Source of the DNA: Candidatus Binatia bacterium
Lineage (GTDB): Bacteria; Desulfobacterota; Binatia; HRBIN30
DNA length: 64,000 nt
NCBI GenBank assembly: GCA_937925685.1
Contig: CALAMI010000010.1
Coordinates: 124,001-188,000, forward strand
Direction of reading: 5' to 3'
Under the pieces are notes generated by a model that saw nothing but the letters and a program-made list of their open reading frames with translations, was not told where the DNA came from and made no database searches. This document shows positions 16,625 through 25,114 of this stretch, in pieces. Every line of letters begins with the position of its first letter. The stretch's first letter is position 1. A program made the position numbers and the translations under genes.

Positions 16625-18147
16625 CAACCTTTTCCAAGCCGTTTTTCCAAGTGCAAGGCGAGCCGCGAAAGGGGAATGCTCATAGCCAGGTAAAGCGCGG
16701 CGCATAGGACACCCGGAAGTAACCAGCTGCGAAGGTCGACTGCGGTAATGGTCATTTGTTTGGTGAGTTCCACGACTGTGATTACCGAAACAATCGACGA
16801 ATCTTTCAAAAGGGCGATGAAATCGTTGGCCATACCGGGAAGAGCCACACGCAGTGCCTGTGGTAACACAATACGTCGCAACGTTAGCCAGCGGGACATG
16901 CCCAGCGCGAGCGCGGCTTCTTCCTGCCCTCGCGGGACAGCTTGCAACCCAGCTCGGTAGAGCTCTGCCTCGTACGCGGCGTAGTTCATGCCTAAACCCA
17001 CGACCGCCGTCGTAAAAGCGTCCATCGCGATGAGCGGAGCCAGGCCGTAGTAAAGAACATAAAGTTGGAGCAAAATCGGTGTTCCCCGAAACAACTCCAC
17101 GTACATTTGTGCCAGTGCCGCCAGCAGTTTTCCTCCATACTGGCGTGCCAGACTTAGGACAGATCCCAGAGCCATGGCGAGGCCCATCGCCAGCACTGAC
17201 AACACTAAGGTCACGCCAGCAGCACGGAAAAACAGTTCGGTTTGGCGTGAGAGTTGAGGAAGCGAAGGCGTCGTGCTTGCTGATATGCTCGTGCCTGCGG
17301 CGGACGTGATACCCCAGCGTTGCAGGATTGCATCCAGCTGCCCATCTTGATCGAGCTCATCCAAAGCTGAGGAAAGTGCGTCTCGGAGCGCCAGGTCTGA
17401 CGCCCGCACGACCATCGCATAACTTCCGGCTGCCACATGTGCCGCCTCTGTTAAGCCTTTATGCCGAGGCAAATAGCGCTGTGCGATAACGTCATCGATC
17501 AACACCGCGTCGATACGCCCGACCTCGAGATCGGTCAATGGCTCGTCGACGCCTTCATACAGAACAATCTTCGCGCTTGTTTGTAAACGTAGGATGTCTT
17601 GAGCCAGCGAATTCGCCAGGGTACCGACCCGGCGCGACCGCAACTGCTCAAGGTTGTGCCACTTCTGCAGATCCTCCTGCCGCACGATGAGGCTCTCACG
17701 GAAGCTCGCGTAGGGTCGTGTGAACGCATACGTCGCTGCGCGCGCGGCGGTGATCTCGATACCATTGACGGCGACGTCGAAATCGCCACGGTCCAATGAG
17801 GAAAGTAAAGTGGACCAATCATTTTGAACGAACTCAGCGTGCAGTCCTAATTTGCGCGCAACCGCGTCGACTATTTCCACCTCGAACCCAACTAGGCTAG
17901 CGGGCTGGCCCGGGTCCCGGAACACGTAGGGTTCCCCGCCCTGGAGGTCGCCGCCCCAACGCAGAACCCCCCTCTCCAACACACGAGCTAAGCTCCGGTC
18001 AGCGGCGGGAGCGGATCCTGCAATTGCATCGGATGTGTGGACGAGCGTGGTCGATGACGCCAGCACAATGGCAAGCACGATCATTCCTGCCACCCGTTTC
18101 CAACGCTTCAGGAAGCGCAGACAACGACCTCCAGTTAGCTCGACCAT
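16624..18147 (-). CDS. fused periplasmic solute-binding protein and permease of an amino-acid-type ABC importer
   Basis: 507 residues. A hydrophobic leader (about 20-45) is followed by a family 3 solute-binding domain (about 55-290: RWGGDLQGGEPYVF, GFEVEIVDAVARKLGL, DFDVAVNGIEIT, LQRWGI). After a short linker comes a HisM/GlnP-type permease (about 310-507: FFRAAGVTLVLSVLAMG, ELFRGTPILLQLYVLYYG, and the EAA loop EEAALALGMSRWLTLRRIVLPQA). The leader probably stays as a membrane anchor or is cleaved with the binding domain tethered to the permease. The ATPase gene overlaps at the 3' end. Such fusions are known for GlnPQ-like systems, so this is uncommon rather than unprecedented. Confidence 0.92.
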   Translation of the reverse strand: MVELTGGRCLRFLKRWKRVAGMIVLAIVLASSTTLVHTSDAIAGSAPAADRSLARVLERGVLRWGGDLQGGEPYVFRDPGQPASLVGFEVEIVDAVARKLGLHAEFVQNDWSTLLSSLDRGDFDVAVNGIEITAARAATYAFTRPYASFRESLIVRQEDLQKWHNLEQLRSRRVGTLANSLAQDILRLQTSAKIVLYEGVDEPLTDLEVGRIDAVLIDDVIAQRYLPRHKGLTEAAHVAAGSYAMVVRASDLALRDALSSALDELDQDGQLDAILQRWGITSAAGTSISASTTPSLPQLSRQTELFFRAAGVTLVLSVLAMGLAMALGSVLSLARQYGGKLLAALAQMYVELFRGTPILLQLYVLYYGLAPLIAMDAFTTAVVGLGMNYAAYEAELYRAGLQAVPRGQEEAALALGMSRWLTLRRIVLPQALRVALPGMANDFIALLKDSSIVSVITVVELTKQMTITAVDLRSWLLPGVLCAALYLAMSIPLSRLALHLEKRLGKG

Positions 18148-18302
18148 TCCTTCGTCTACAGTCCAAGGAAGACCAAAACCTCAGTCTCGAGGTTCCTGGA
18201 TCTAAGGCGAGCACCGTACGCCATGAGCGTGCCGTGGTTCCTGGCAAAACACTCCCAGAGCGACAGCACTTTTTAGCGCGCCCGGCCGTCGCCTGAAAGA
18301 GA

Positions 18303-19130
18303 TCAGGTTATTACCAGCGGGGGAACGACGCACCAAGACAAGGGACCTCGTCCGGGGTCGAGATCAACGATGCAGACTGCCAAGGCTTCGTCACTATGGG
18401 TGGGCCATAGCTGGTCGAACACCAAAAAGTGGAAGCGGTATGTGCTACCGTCGGTTTCCACTCTCGCTAGAGCGTAGCTCTCGCTTTGGGGCGGAAGCCG
18501 CAACGGTAGATTCAAAACTGCAGACTTCCACGACCGGTACAATTCTAATCCCCGCTCCCACGCCTCCCGTACTTCGGGAGACCACGCTGCCATTGGCCCC
18601 GGCCATGTCGCCAAGCTCACCTGACGTAAACTCTCGAGCTGAGCGTTAGTTTTCTCCGACGCGGAAACGAACACTGTAGGCAGTGAGCCGTAGCGTCCAG
18701 CCGGAGCGGACCATTCGGAGATCGCCCCTAAGGGTGGAGGATGAACTAGCTGCTGACGTGGTTGATCAAGCAAGTATCCAGATGCAGCCCGATCTGTAGC
18801 TTCAGAAGCGGAAGAAAACGCGCTTATCCGCTCTAGCCAGTTGCCTTCTTCCTCAGGGTGCCAGGGATCGAGCGACGAAGGGGGAGGACCGACTGGCCAG
18901 TTTAATTCTGACGCCTCATCTAGCGCAGGCCGCTCGTCGACCTGCGCCACAGGCTCAGGTGCAGTTAGTGGGGATCCCAATTCAACGCGGGATCGGCCTA
19001 CTGCTCGAGCCGCCCCCGCGTTAGCCCACGCAGTAGCCAGCGGAATGAAAAGAATGAGCGCGAGCGCGACACCGAGGAACAACACCTCGCCGAGGGTGAC
19101 AGCAGGTGCAGTGGAAACCAGTTTTTCCAT
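18303..19130 (-). CDS. hypothetical membrane-anchored protein
   Basis: 275 residues, not recognised. The N-terminus has one hydrophobic helix (about 13-38, GEVLFLGVALALILFIPLAT) with no obvious cleavage site. Then comes an acidic, Pro/Ser-rich stretch to about residue 130, and a C-terminal region of about 130 residues that looks folded (QVSLATWPGPMAAW, YRFHFLVFDQLWP, SWCVVPPLVIT). It is divergent from the subtilisin-like protease gene, with only 119 bases between the two starts, so the two probably share a control region. A role with that protease or with its export is possible but unproven. Confidence 0.6.
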   Translation of the reverse strand: MEKLVSTAPAVTLGEVLFLGVALALILFIPLATAWANAGAARAVGRSRVELGSPLTAPEPVAQVDERPALDEASELNWPVGPPPSSLDPWHPEEEGNWLERISAFSSASEATDRAASGYLLDQPRQQLVHPPPLGAISEWSAPAGRYGSLPTVFVSASEKTNAQLESLRQVSLATWPGPMAAWSPEVREAWERGLELYRSWKSAVLNLPLRLPPQSESYALARVETDGSTYRFHFLVFDQLWPTHSDEALAVCIVDLDPGRGPLSWCVVPPLVIT

Positions 19131-19249
19131 TGCGCGCTTGGGAAAGCGAAAAAATGCTTCCTTTGCAAGAATGTTGGACTGGAATTTGGCGGCCGATGTT
19201 GGATTGTCTGATAGCTCTCTGGTATCCCGTGGCGTCGGGAGAGGACCGG

Positions 19250-22200
19250 ATGAGACTACGACGATGGCGGCTGGTGGTTTGGGTGGGAACAGTGTTCGCG
19301 ACGGCTACGCCGACAGCGGGCGAATTTCCCTACCCTTCGAATCCGCGACCTTGCCGGGAAGGCGAGAACCCGAGCACCTGCATTCGCTCAGATGATTTCG
19401 CTTCGTATCTGTTTTTGCCCGCGTCGGATCCACCGGTAGTTCCAAACGATTTCGTGCAGAGCCTGGCGTGGAAACTGGGCAGTGGCACGACCGGTAACCC
19501 GGAAATCGATCAAAATCCCCAGGAATTGTTCGGAATCACCGGCAGCAGTGTGGATCGCGCTTGGCAAGTCACGACAGGTCGGCCCGATGTGGTCATTGCC
19601 ATTCTAGATTCTGGAATTCGCTGGCAGCGTCCACTGCCGGACTTAGTGGCCAAATTTTACTTGAATCGAGGTGAACTGCCGATTCCGGAGGGGTCCACGA
19701 ACAAATTAGACCCATGGGACCGCAACGGAGATGGCGTCTTCAATATTCGCGATTACGAGTCCAGCGCGGGCTGGCCGCAGGACTCCCGGGTTCGTGATGA
19801 GAATGACAACGGGTTGCTCGATCCAGAGGATCTGATCTTTCTGTTTTCCGACGGCCACGACGGGGACGGCAACGGGTACGTAGATGACATCTCTGGTTGG
19901 GATTTTTTTGAGGACGATAACGATCCTTTGGATGAGGTCGACTATGGACACGGGACGGGCGAAGCTCATGACTCGACTGCAGAGGCAAACAACGGTGGGG
20001 CGGTCGGGACCTGTCCAAATTGTATGGCGTTGATGGTACGGGTTGCCGACAGCTTCGTCGCGGAAGTCAACGCCTTTGCCCGGGGGGTGCTCTTTGCGGT
20101 GGACAGCGGAGCCATGGTGATTCAAGAGGCACTGGGAACGTTGAACCATTCTAGTTTCGGCCAGGCTGCCATCGACTATGCGTATCGACGTGGGGTCGTG
20201 GTCATCGCCTCGGCCGCCGACGAGGAGTCAGCTCATCACAACTACCCCGCAGCTTATGAACGCACGGTTGTGGTAAATTCGGTTACTCGGTATGCATCTC
20301 TTGGCGGGCTCTCCATGTCGCCGCCTTCCTACCTGTACCTTAATGGGTGCACCAATTTTGGCCCACACATTGCGCTGTCCGTGCCTTCCACAGCCTGTTC
20401 GAGCGAGGCCACAGGCTTGGCCGCCGGGGTTGCTGGGCTTGTGTATTCTGCAGCGCGAAACGAAATCGATCGTGGGCGCTTGACCCGCTATCGAGCGGAC
20501 GATGGCAAACTTACAGCCCATCCCCTTTCGACTAACGAAGTAAAACAAATATTAACGCAAAGCGCAGACGACGTGAATTTCGATGCCCGCCCCAGCGTGG
20601 GTTTGCCCCAAAGTTACCAGGTCGTTCTCCAGCTGCCCCAGGGCATTGGATCGCAACGTTTCCCATCCATTGCTGGGTTCGACCAATACTTTGGCTACGG
20701 AAGAATCAACGCTCGACGGGCTGTCGAGGCGGTTATCGAGGGCAGGATCCCGCCCGAGGCGGAGATCGCGAGTCCGTTGTGGTTTGCTATGGTTTCGCCA
20801 GACGACGGCACCTTAGATATCCGGGGGCGTGTGGCGGCAAACCGAGCAGGGTCGTTTCAGTGGCAGCTTGCCGTCGCACCGGGAGTGCAGCCTCGGGAGG
20901 AGGAATTTCTCCTCGTGGCCTCGGGTACCGAAGTTCAAGCTCGGGTTGGACTGCTTGGTCAGATCGATGTGCGCGCCTTAGCTTCGCGCATGCCCTACGG
21001 TACTTCTGGGGGGCCAGTAACGGAGGATGGCAGGCCCGACCCCGACCGCTTCACCGTTACCGTTCGATTACGAGCCATCGACGATCGAGGCAACATCGGG
21101 GAAGACCGGCGCGCCTGGTTCCTTTATCATGACCCAGAAGTGTGGCCGGGAACCCCGAGGATGCTCGGCAGCGATGGCGCAGCCGCTCCTGTTTTCGCAG
21201 AAATTACTGGAGACGGCGTAGACGATTTAGTGATTGCTACAGCGGACGGATCCGTGCACGTGCTGACCGGGGCGGGTTTGGAGGAAGCCACCGGGTGGCC
21301 CGTTTACACCGACCTCATGGAGGTTCATAGCGACTCTCCTGCATTCCGTAGTGGCGAACTGCCACACCCCCACGCACCGATTCTTGGGACGCCTGCGGTG
21401 GGTGACCTTGACCGAGACGGGTTCCCTGAAGTGGTTGCGGCAGACCTTTACGGCAAGGTCTACGTGTGGGACAAAAGCGGGCGCAGACGCCCTGGGTTTC
21501 CCGTACGGAGTCGGTTGGAGTTTTCTTTCCCGTTGAGATCGGAACGCGAGGGATTGCCGGAAATGCAACTTGTGCCGGACCGTGTTCATCGTCTCGACTC
21601 AGACAACCGCCTCGCTCGTGGGTTTATGGGGGGGCCAGTGCTCGGTAATCTGGATGGCTCCGCTGATGGGTCCCTCGAAATAATCGCTGGCTGCATGGAC
21701 CGTCACATTTACGCGTGGTTCCTGGATGGGCGGCCAGTCCCAGGTTGGCCCGTTTTGCTGAAGGACCCGAACAAAGTGGCCTCGGTGGATCCGATCACCA
21801 ATCGTGTCCGGCTAATCCCTGGAAGTGGGCAACGAATGGGCAGCAAAATTGTTGTGCCGCCGTCTTTGGGCGACATCGATGGTGACGGTTCGCTTGACGT
21901 GGTGGCCAGCGTGAATGAGGCGTATAGAGAGCGCCCCAATGCGGTGATCACCAACGTCGTGGTGAACTTCCTGCAAGCCTCTGGCGCTTTAGAGAGCGGT
22001 AACACGAGGTTGTATGCGGTCCATTCATCCGGGGCTACTAGAGGCGCGAATTCCCAGTCTTTTGGGTGGAATCCCGATGCTTTTTTAGAAGGCTGGCCCG
22101 TACGCCTGGCAATGCTGACCACGGAGTTGCTTCCGGTAGTGGGAACCGGCTCTAATGGCCCGCCGGCGCTTGCGGACTTAGATGGGGATAGCCGTTTGGA

Positions 22201-23560
22201 GGTTGCTGGATTTTCGATATTGGGGCCAGCGTACGTGTTTCGATGGACGGGAGAGTCTTTCTTGGGGATCGAACGTGGCTCGATACCGCGAACATTACTG
22301 GCGGACGTTTTTGGCGCAGAAAGCCGCGCGCTAGACAGCCCCAGCTACCCGGCGCTCGGCGCGCCCGTGATCGCAGAGATGTTCGGTGCGGGTCGCGGAT
22401 ATCACTTGCTTGCACCGGCTGCTGGCTTGGGCAAGCTGCTTGACGCGAATTTACCAGCGCAACAGTTTCCGGCTGAGAATCATCTAGCTCTTTGGGAGGT
22501 CGCCCGGGCCGATGGTTCGCCGGCAGAGGGAAAACTTGCGCCGGCGTTCCCGCAGTTGGTAAACGATCTCCAGTTCTTTGTGGCGCCGATTGCCGTGGAC
22601 ATTAACGGGGATGGTGTTGCAGAAGCCATCTGGGGAAGTGGAGTGTACGACCTCCGCGCTGTCGATCCTCTAGGAAGGTGGCCACGCGGCTGGCCGAAGT
22701 TCACCGGTGGTTGGTCGATTGGATCGCCCGCGGCAGGAGACATCGACGGGGATGGTACTCTCGAAATTGCCGCAGTAACTCGCGAAGGGTACTTATTTTT
22801 ATTTTCGACGGCTGGTTCCCGCTGCGGTCACCTGCCGTGGAGGCAGTACCATCACGACCCGTGGGGTAGCGGCAATTATCATACCGATGCTTGGCCGCCA
22901 GCCCCGCCTGTTGGCCGCATCCAGCTTGTTGACACACGGCAGGTCATGCTTTTAGGAGATGCGACCCCGGGGGATGACCAGTTTTGCGGTAAGCCAGCGC
23001 GAATTGAGCTTCGATTTGCGTTGGCTCCGCTCGATGAGGCAGCAGCATTTGAGCGGGCGAGTGTGTTGGTCGCTAGCGTGGCGGGTACCGAGTCAGGTCG
23101 GAGCCGGCGGCTAGCAGTTTCCGCAACGCTTCCTTCGTCACTAACTGGCCGCGTGTATCTTGCTGCTAGAGCCGAGGATGAGAGGGGAAATCGCTCACGA
23201 ATCGTAGCGTACGGCGCTCTCGAATTGCCTACGGTGGTTCCCACAAGAACACACACTCCGACGCCGGCTGCGTCGAGGGCCCAAACCCCAACGCCGACGT
23301 CCACGTATACCCGAGTTCAAGAAGCAGCCGTTACAGCGACTCGGCCGCCAGGGCCAACGCCGTTGCCTACGGTAACGACAACCGCCATGTCACCAACCCC
23401 TTCAGTGATCCCTATCGCGACAGCTGCGTCAAGCCACCCGAACGGATGTCAGGTTGCAGTCAGCGACTGGGGTGGGAGTGCTTGGGCACTGCTTGTCTCA
23501 TTGACTGGATTTATTGTGGCCCGGAAGCGAACTTTACGGAGTCGCTTCTTCAGGCGGTAA
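19250..23560 (+). CDS. subtilisin-like (S8) exoprotease with FG-GAP repeats and Thr/Pro linker-Cys-TM-Arg tail
   Basis: 1436 residues from ATG 19250 (GAGAGGA just upstream); a basic start and hydrophobic stretch give a signal peptide ending near residue 24. The S8 domain has Asp120 in AILDSG, His234 in YGHGTG and a predicted Ser385 in ACSSEATG, where the usual G-T-S-M-A reads C-S-S-E-A. Between Asp and His are calcium-type loops such as DRNGDGVFN and DGDGNGYVDD. About seven FG-GAP/VCBS-like repeats follow (DITGDGVDDLVIA, DLDRDGFPEVVAA, DIDGDGTLEIAAV). The end is a Thr/Pro linker, NGC, a hydrophobic segment and RKRTLRSRFFRR. It is convergent with, and 10 bases from, the T2SS locus. Confidence 0.88.
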   Translation: MRLRRWRLVVWVGTVFATATPTAGEFPYPSNPRPCREGENPSTCIRSDDFASYLFLPASDPPVVPNDFVQSLAWKLGSGTTGNPEIDQNPQELFGITGSSVDRAWQVTTGRPDVVIAILDSGIRWQRPLPDLVAKFYLNRGELPIPEGSTNKLDPWDRNGDGVFNIRDYESSAGWPQDSRVRDENDNGLLDPEDLIFLFSDGHDGDGNGYVDDISGWDFFEDDNDPLDEVDYGHGTGEAHDSTAEANNGGAVGTCPNCMALMVRVADSFVAEVNAFARGVLFAVDSGAMVIQEALGTLNHSSFGQAAIDYAYRRGVVVIASAADEESAHHNYPAAYERTVVVNSVTRYASLGGLSMSPPSYLYLNGCTNFGPHIALSVPSTACSSEATGLAAGVAGLVYSAARNEIDRGRLTRYRADDGKLTAHPLSTNEVKQILTQSADDVNFDARPSVGLPQSYQVVLQLPQGIGSQRFPSIAGFDQYFGYGRINARRAVEAVIEGRIPPEAEIASPLWFAMVSPDDGTLDIRGRVAANRAGSFQWQLAVAPGVQPREEEFLLVASGTEVQARVGLLGQIDVRALASRMPYGTSGGPVTEDGRPDPDRFTVTVRLRAIDDRGNIGEDRRAWFLYHDPEVWPGTPRMLGSDGAAAPVFAEITGDGVDDLVIATADGSVHVLTGAGLEEATGWPVYTDLMEVHSDSPAFRSGELPHPHAPILGTPAVGDLDRDGFPEVVAADLYGKVYVWDKSGRRRPGFPVRSRLEFSFPLRSEREGLPEMQLVPDRVHRLDSDNRLARGFMGGPVLGNLDGSADGSLEIIAGCMDRHIYAWFLDGRPVPGWPVLLKDPNKVASVDPITNRVRLIPGSGQRMGSKIVVPPSLGDIDGDGSLDVVASVNEAYRERPNAVITNVVVNFLQASGALESGNTRLYAVHSSGATRGANSQSFGWNPDAFLEGWPVRLAMLTTELLPVVGTGSNGPPALADLDGDSRLEVAGFSILGPAYVFRWTGESFLGIERGSIPRTLLADVFGAESRALDSPSYPALGAPVIAEMFGAGRGYHLLAPAAGLGKLLDANLPAQQFPAENHLALWEVARADGSPAEGKLAPAFPQLVNDLQFFVAPIAVDINGDGVAEAIWGSGVYDLRAVDPLGRWPRGWPKFTGGWSIGSPAAGDIDGDGTLEIAAVTREGYLFLFSTAGSRCGHLPWRQYHHDPWGSGNYHTDAWPPAPPVGRIQLVDTRQVMLLGDATPGDDQFCGKPARIELRFALAPLDEAAAFERASVLVASVAGTESGRSRRLAVSATLPSSLTGRVYLAARAEDERGNRSRIVAYGALELPTVVPTRTHTPTPAASRAQTPTPTSTYTRVQEAAVTATRPPGPTPLPTVTTTAMSPTPSVIPIATAASSHPNGCQVAVSDWGGSAWALLVSLTGFIVARKRTLRSRFFRR

Positions 23561-23570
23561 TGTTCATTGC

Positions 23571-24500
23571 TTAGCGGATTTTGGGCCGCGACAATGTTCC
23601 GGTTATAGTCACCGGAGCGTCGGGTTTGCCGGAGCTGGGTTTCGGCAACAGCGCTAAAACGGCCTTAACCGTATCCGAGGTTTGCGCCCCGGGTGCCACC
23701 GTGAGTCGGAGGTTGAGCAAGCTTTCTCCGTACGGCTCACGCAGGGTGATAAAACCGGACCCTTGGATCATGAGGTCACCGGTAGCCGCAATATCCGTAA
23801 GCTCCACTTTGCCGGGGGTAACGCGAACCTTCGCCTTTAGTTGCTTGAGATGCAGATCGGGCACTGGCCAGCCATTAATTTTCGCTCGCTCCAAACGCAG
23901 GTCTTCCAGGAACAATTCGCCACTCGCCTGTCCCTGCTGGAATGCCGTACCTCGCAATTCGAACGTGAGGTTGCCCCCAATTTGTCCTCCGACTTGCCCT
24001 TCTTCCAACTGCGTTTGGAGGGTGCGGTACCGTAGCAACTGCAGGTTCCGCCAGGCGATAACCCCGTTTATTCCTGTGTCACGGTAGGTAAGGCTACCCT
24101 GCATGTGCCCACCATACAATTCGCCGCCGATGCTTGCGGAGAAAAAATTACCCTTAATCCACTCCGACCACAGTGGGCGCGCCCATACGCGGGAGAGCTC
24201 AAGAAGCGGAACCTGTCCTTCGTCCAATCCGCCAAGCCGAAGGCCCACCAGCTCATAACCTTTGCGGAGCGAGAGGCCAGCGCCCTGAACTCGTAGCGGT
24301 AGAGGCCCGCGGTCGAGGTTATGCAGCGCCCTCCGGATAAGTAAGTCGTGCGGAAACGTGAAAAGAAAGGCAACCAGAAAAACAAGTAGAGTATAAACAG
24401 CGTAAAGCCAAAATAACCGGCGAGTGAAAAACTCTGGCAATGCCAGAGGGGGGAAAGAAAGCCCGCCAAGACGTCCGTTGAAAACTCGCATCGTTTGCAA
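23571..24500 (-). CDS. gspN: type II secretion system protein GspN
   Basis: 309 residues. There is one N-terminal membrane helix (about 31-50, LFWLYAVYTLLVFLVAFLF), then a long beta-rich periplasmic domain with repeated hydrophobic/charged alternation (SIGGELYGGHMQGSLTYRD) and PVTITGTLSRPKIR at the end. This is the GspN form found in delta-type and spirochaete T2SS loci and resembles AsmA-like repeat proteins more than the short E. coli GspN. It is the last gene of the gsp run, 2 bases after gspM. Its role in the assembly is not established. Confidence 0.82.
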   Translation of the reverse strand: MQTMRVFNGRLGGLSFPPLALPEFFTRRLFWLYAVYTLLVFLVAFLFTFPHDLLIRRALHNLDRGPLPLRVQGAGLSLRKGYELVGLRLGGLDEGQVPLLELSRVWARPLWSEWIKGNFFSASIGGELYGGHMQGSLTYRDTGINGVIAWRNLQLLRYRTLQTQLEEGQVGGQIGGNLTFELRGTAFQQGQASGELFLEDLRLERAKINGWPVPDLHLKQLKAKVRVTPGKVELTDIAATGDLMIQGSGFITLREPYGESLLNLRLTVAPGAQTSDTVKAVLALLPKPSSGKPDAPVTITGTLSRPKIR

Positions 24501-24502
24501 CT

Positions 24503-25114
24503 CTAACCCGAAGTAGCAGCGATCGGACGGTCGCTTGGTTTTTCCGGAGATTTCTCCGCTGGCTTGAGTACCGCCACGATGGCTTGGACATCGAAGCTGT
24601 ATGGGTCATTTGGGCGCTTTTTGATCGCCACACGGGAGAAGTGGAGGGGATGGTCCCCTTTTTCCACTCGATGCAGGAGATCCACGATCTGCGGGAGGGC
24701 TACCTGAGTTAGCTTGATTTCTACCATTTCCTCTAAAAATTCGGGAGCTTCAGGCTTCGGCCGGGTGGACGGATTCAACGAAAGAATTTTATCGCGGCTT
24801 ACAGCGGCGGTCACGACTCCTTGGAGGTAGCCCAACAAATTGAAGTTTGGATCAACCTCGGAGATATCGCCGTAGGCCTCGAGCTGCCGAAGCAACTCCA
24901 AATAGTACTCCCTTTCCCTTTGTAGTTCGACAAGCTCCTTTTCCTTGAGGGCGATGCGCCGGGACAATTGCTCCATGTTAACCTGGAGCGGGTCCCAGAT
25001 GAATGTGTACCCTAAAATTAGGACCGTAGACACAGCAGCGACAACAAGCAGTAGCCGCTCGCGCGGTGCTAACCGATCGAAGTAACGTAAAAGGGGCGCA
25101 AAATCGAACATCAA
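24503..25114 (-). CDS. gspM: type II secretion system inner-membrane protein GspM
   Basis: 203 residues: short cytoplasmic N-terminus, one membrane helix (about 18-36, RLLLVVAAVSTVLILGYTF), a coiled coil (about 40-75, rich in Leu, Lys and Glu) and a small ferredoxin-like periplasmic domain. This is the GspM/PilO plan. GspM pairs with GspL in the inner-membrane platform. The start overlaps the gspL stop (ATGA). Confidence 0.85.
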   Translation of the reverse strand: MMFDFAPLLRYFDRLAPRERLLLVVAAVSTVLILGYTFIWDPLQVNMEQLSRRIALKEKELVELQREREYYLELLRQLEAYGDISEVDPNFNLLGYLQGVVTAAVSRDKILSLNPSTRPKPEAPEFLEEMVEIKLTQVALPQIVDLLHRVEKGDHPLHFSRVAIKKRPNDPYSFDVQAIVAVLKPAEKSPEKPSDRPIAATSG

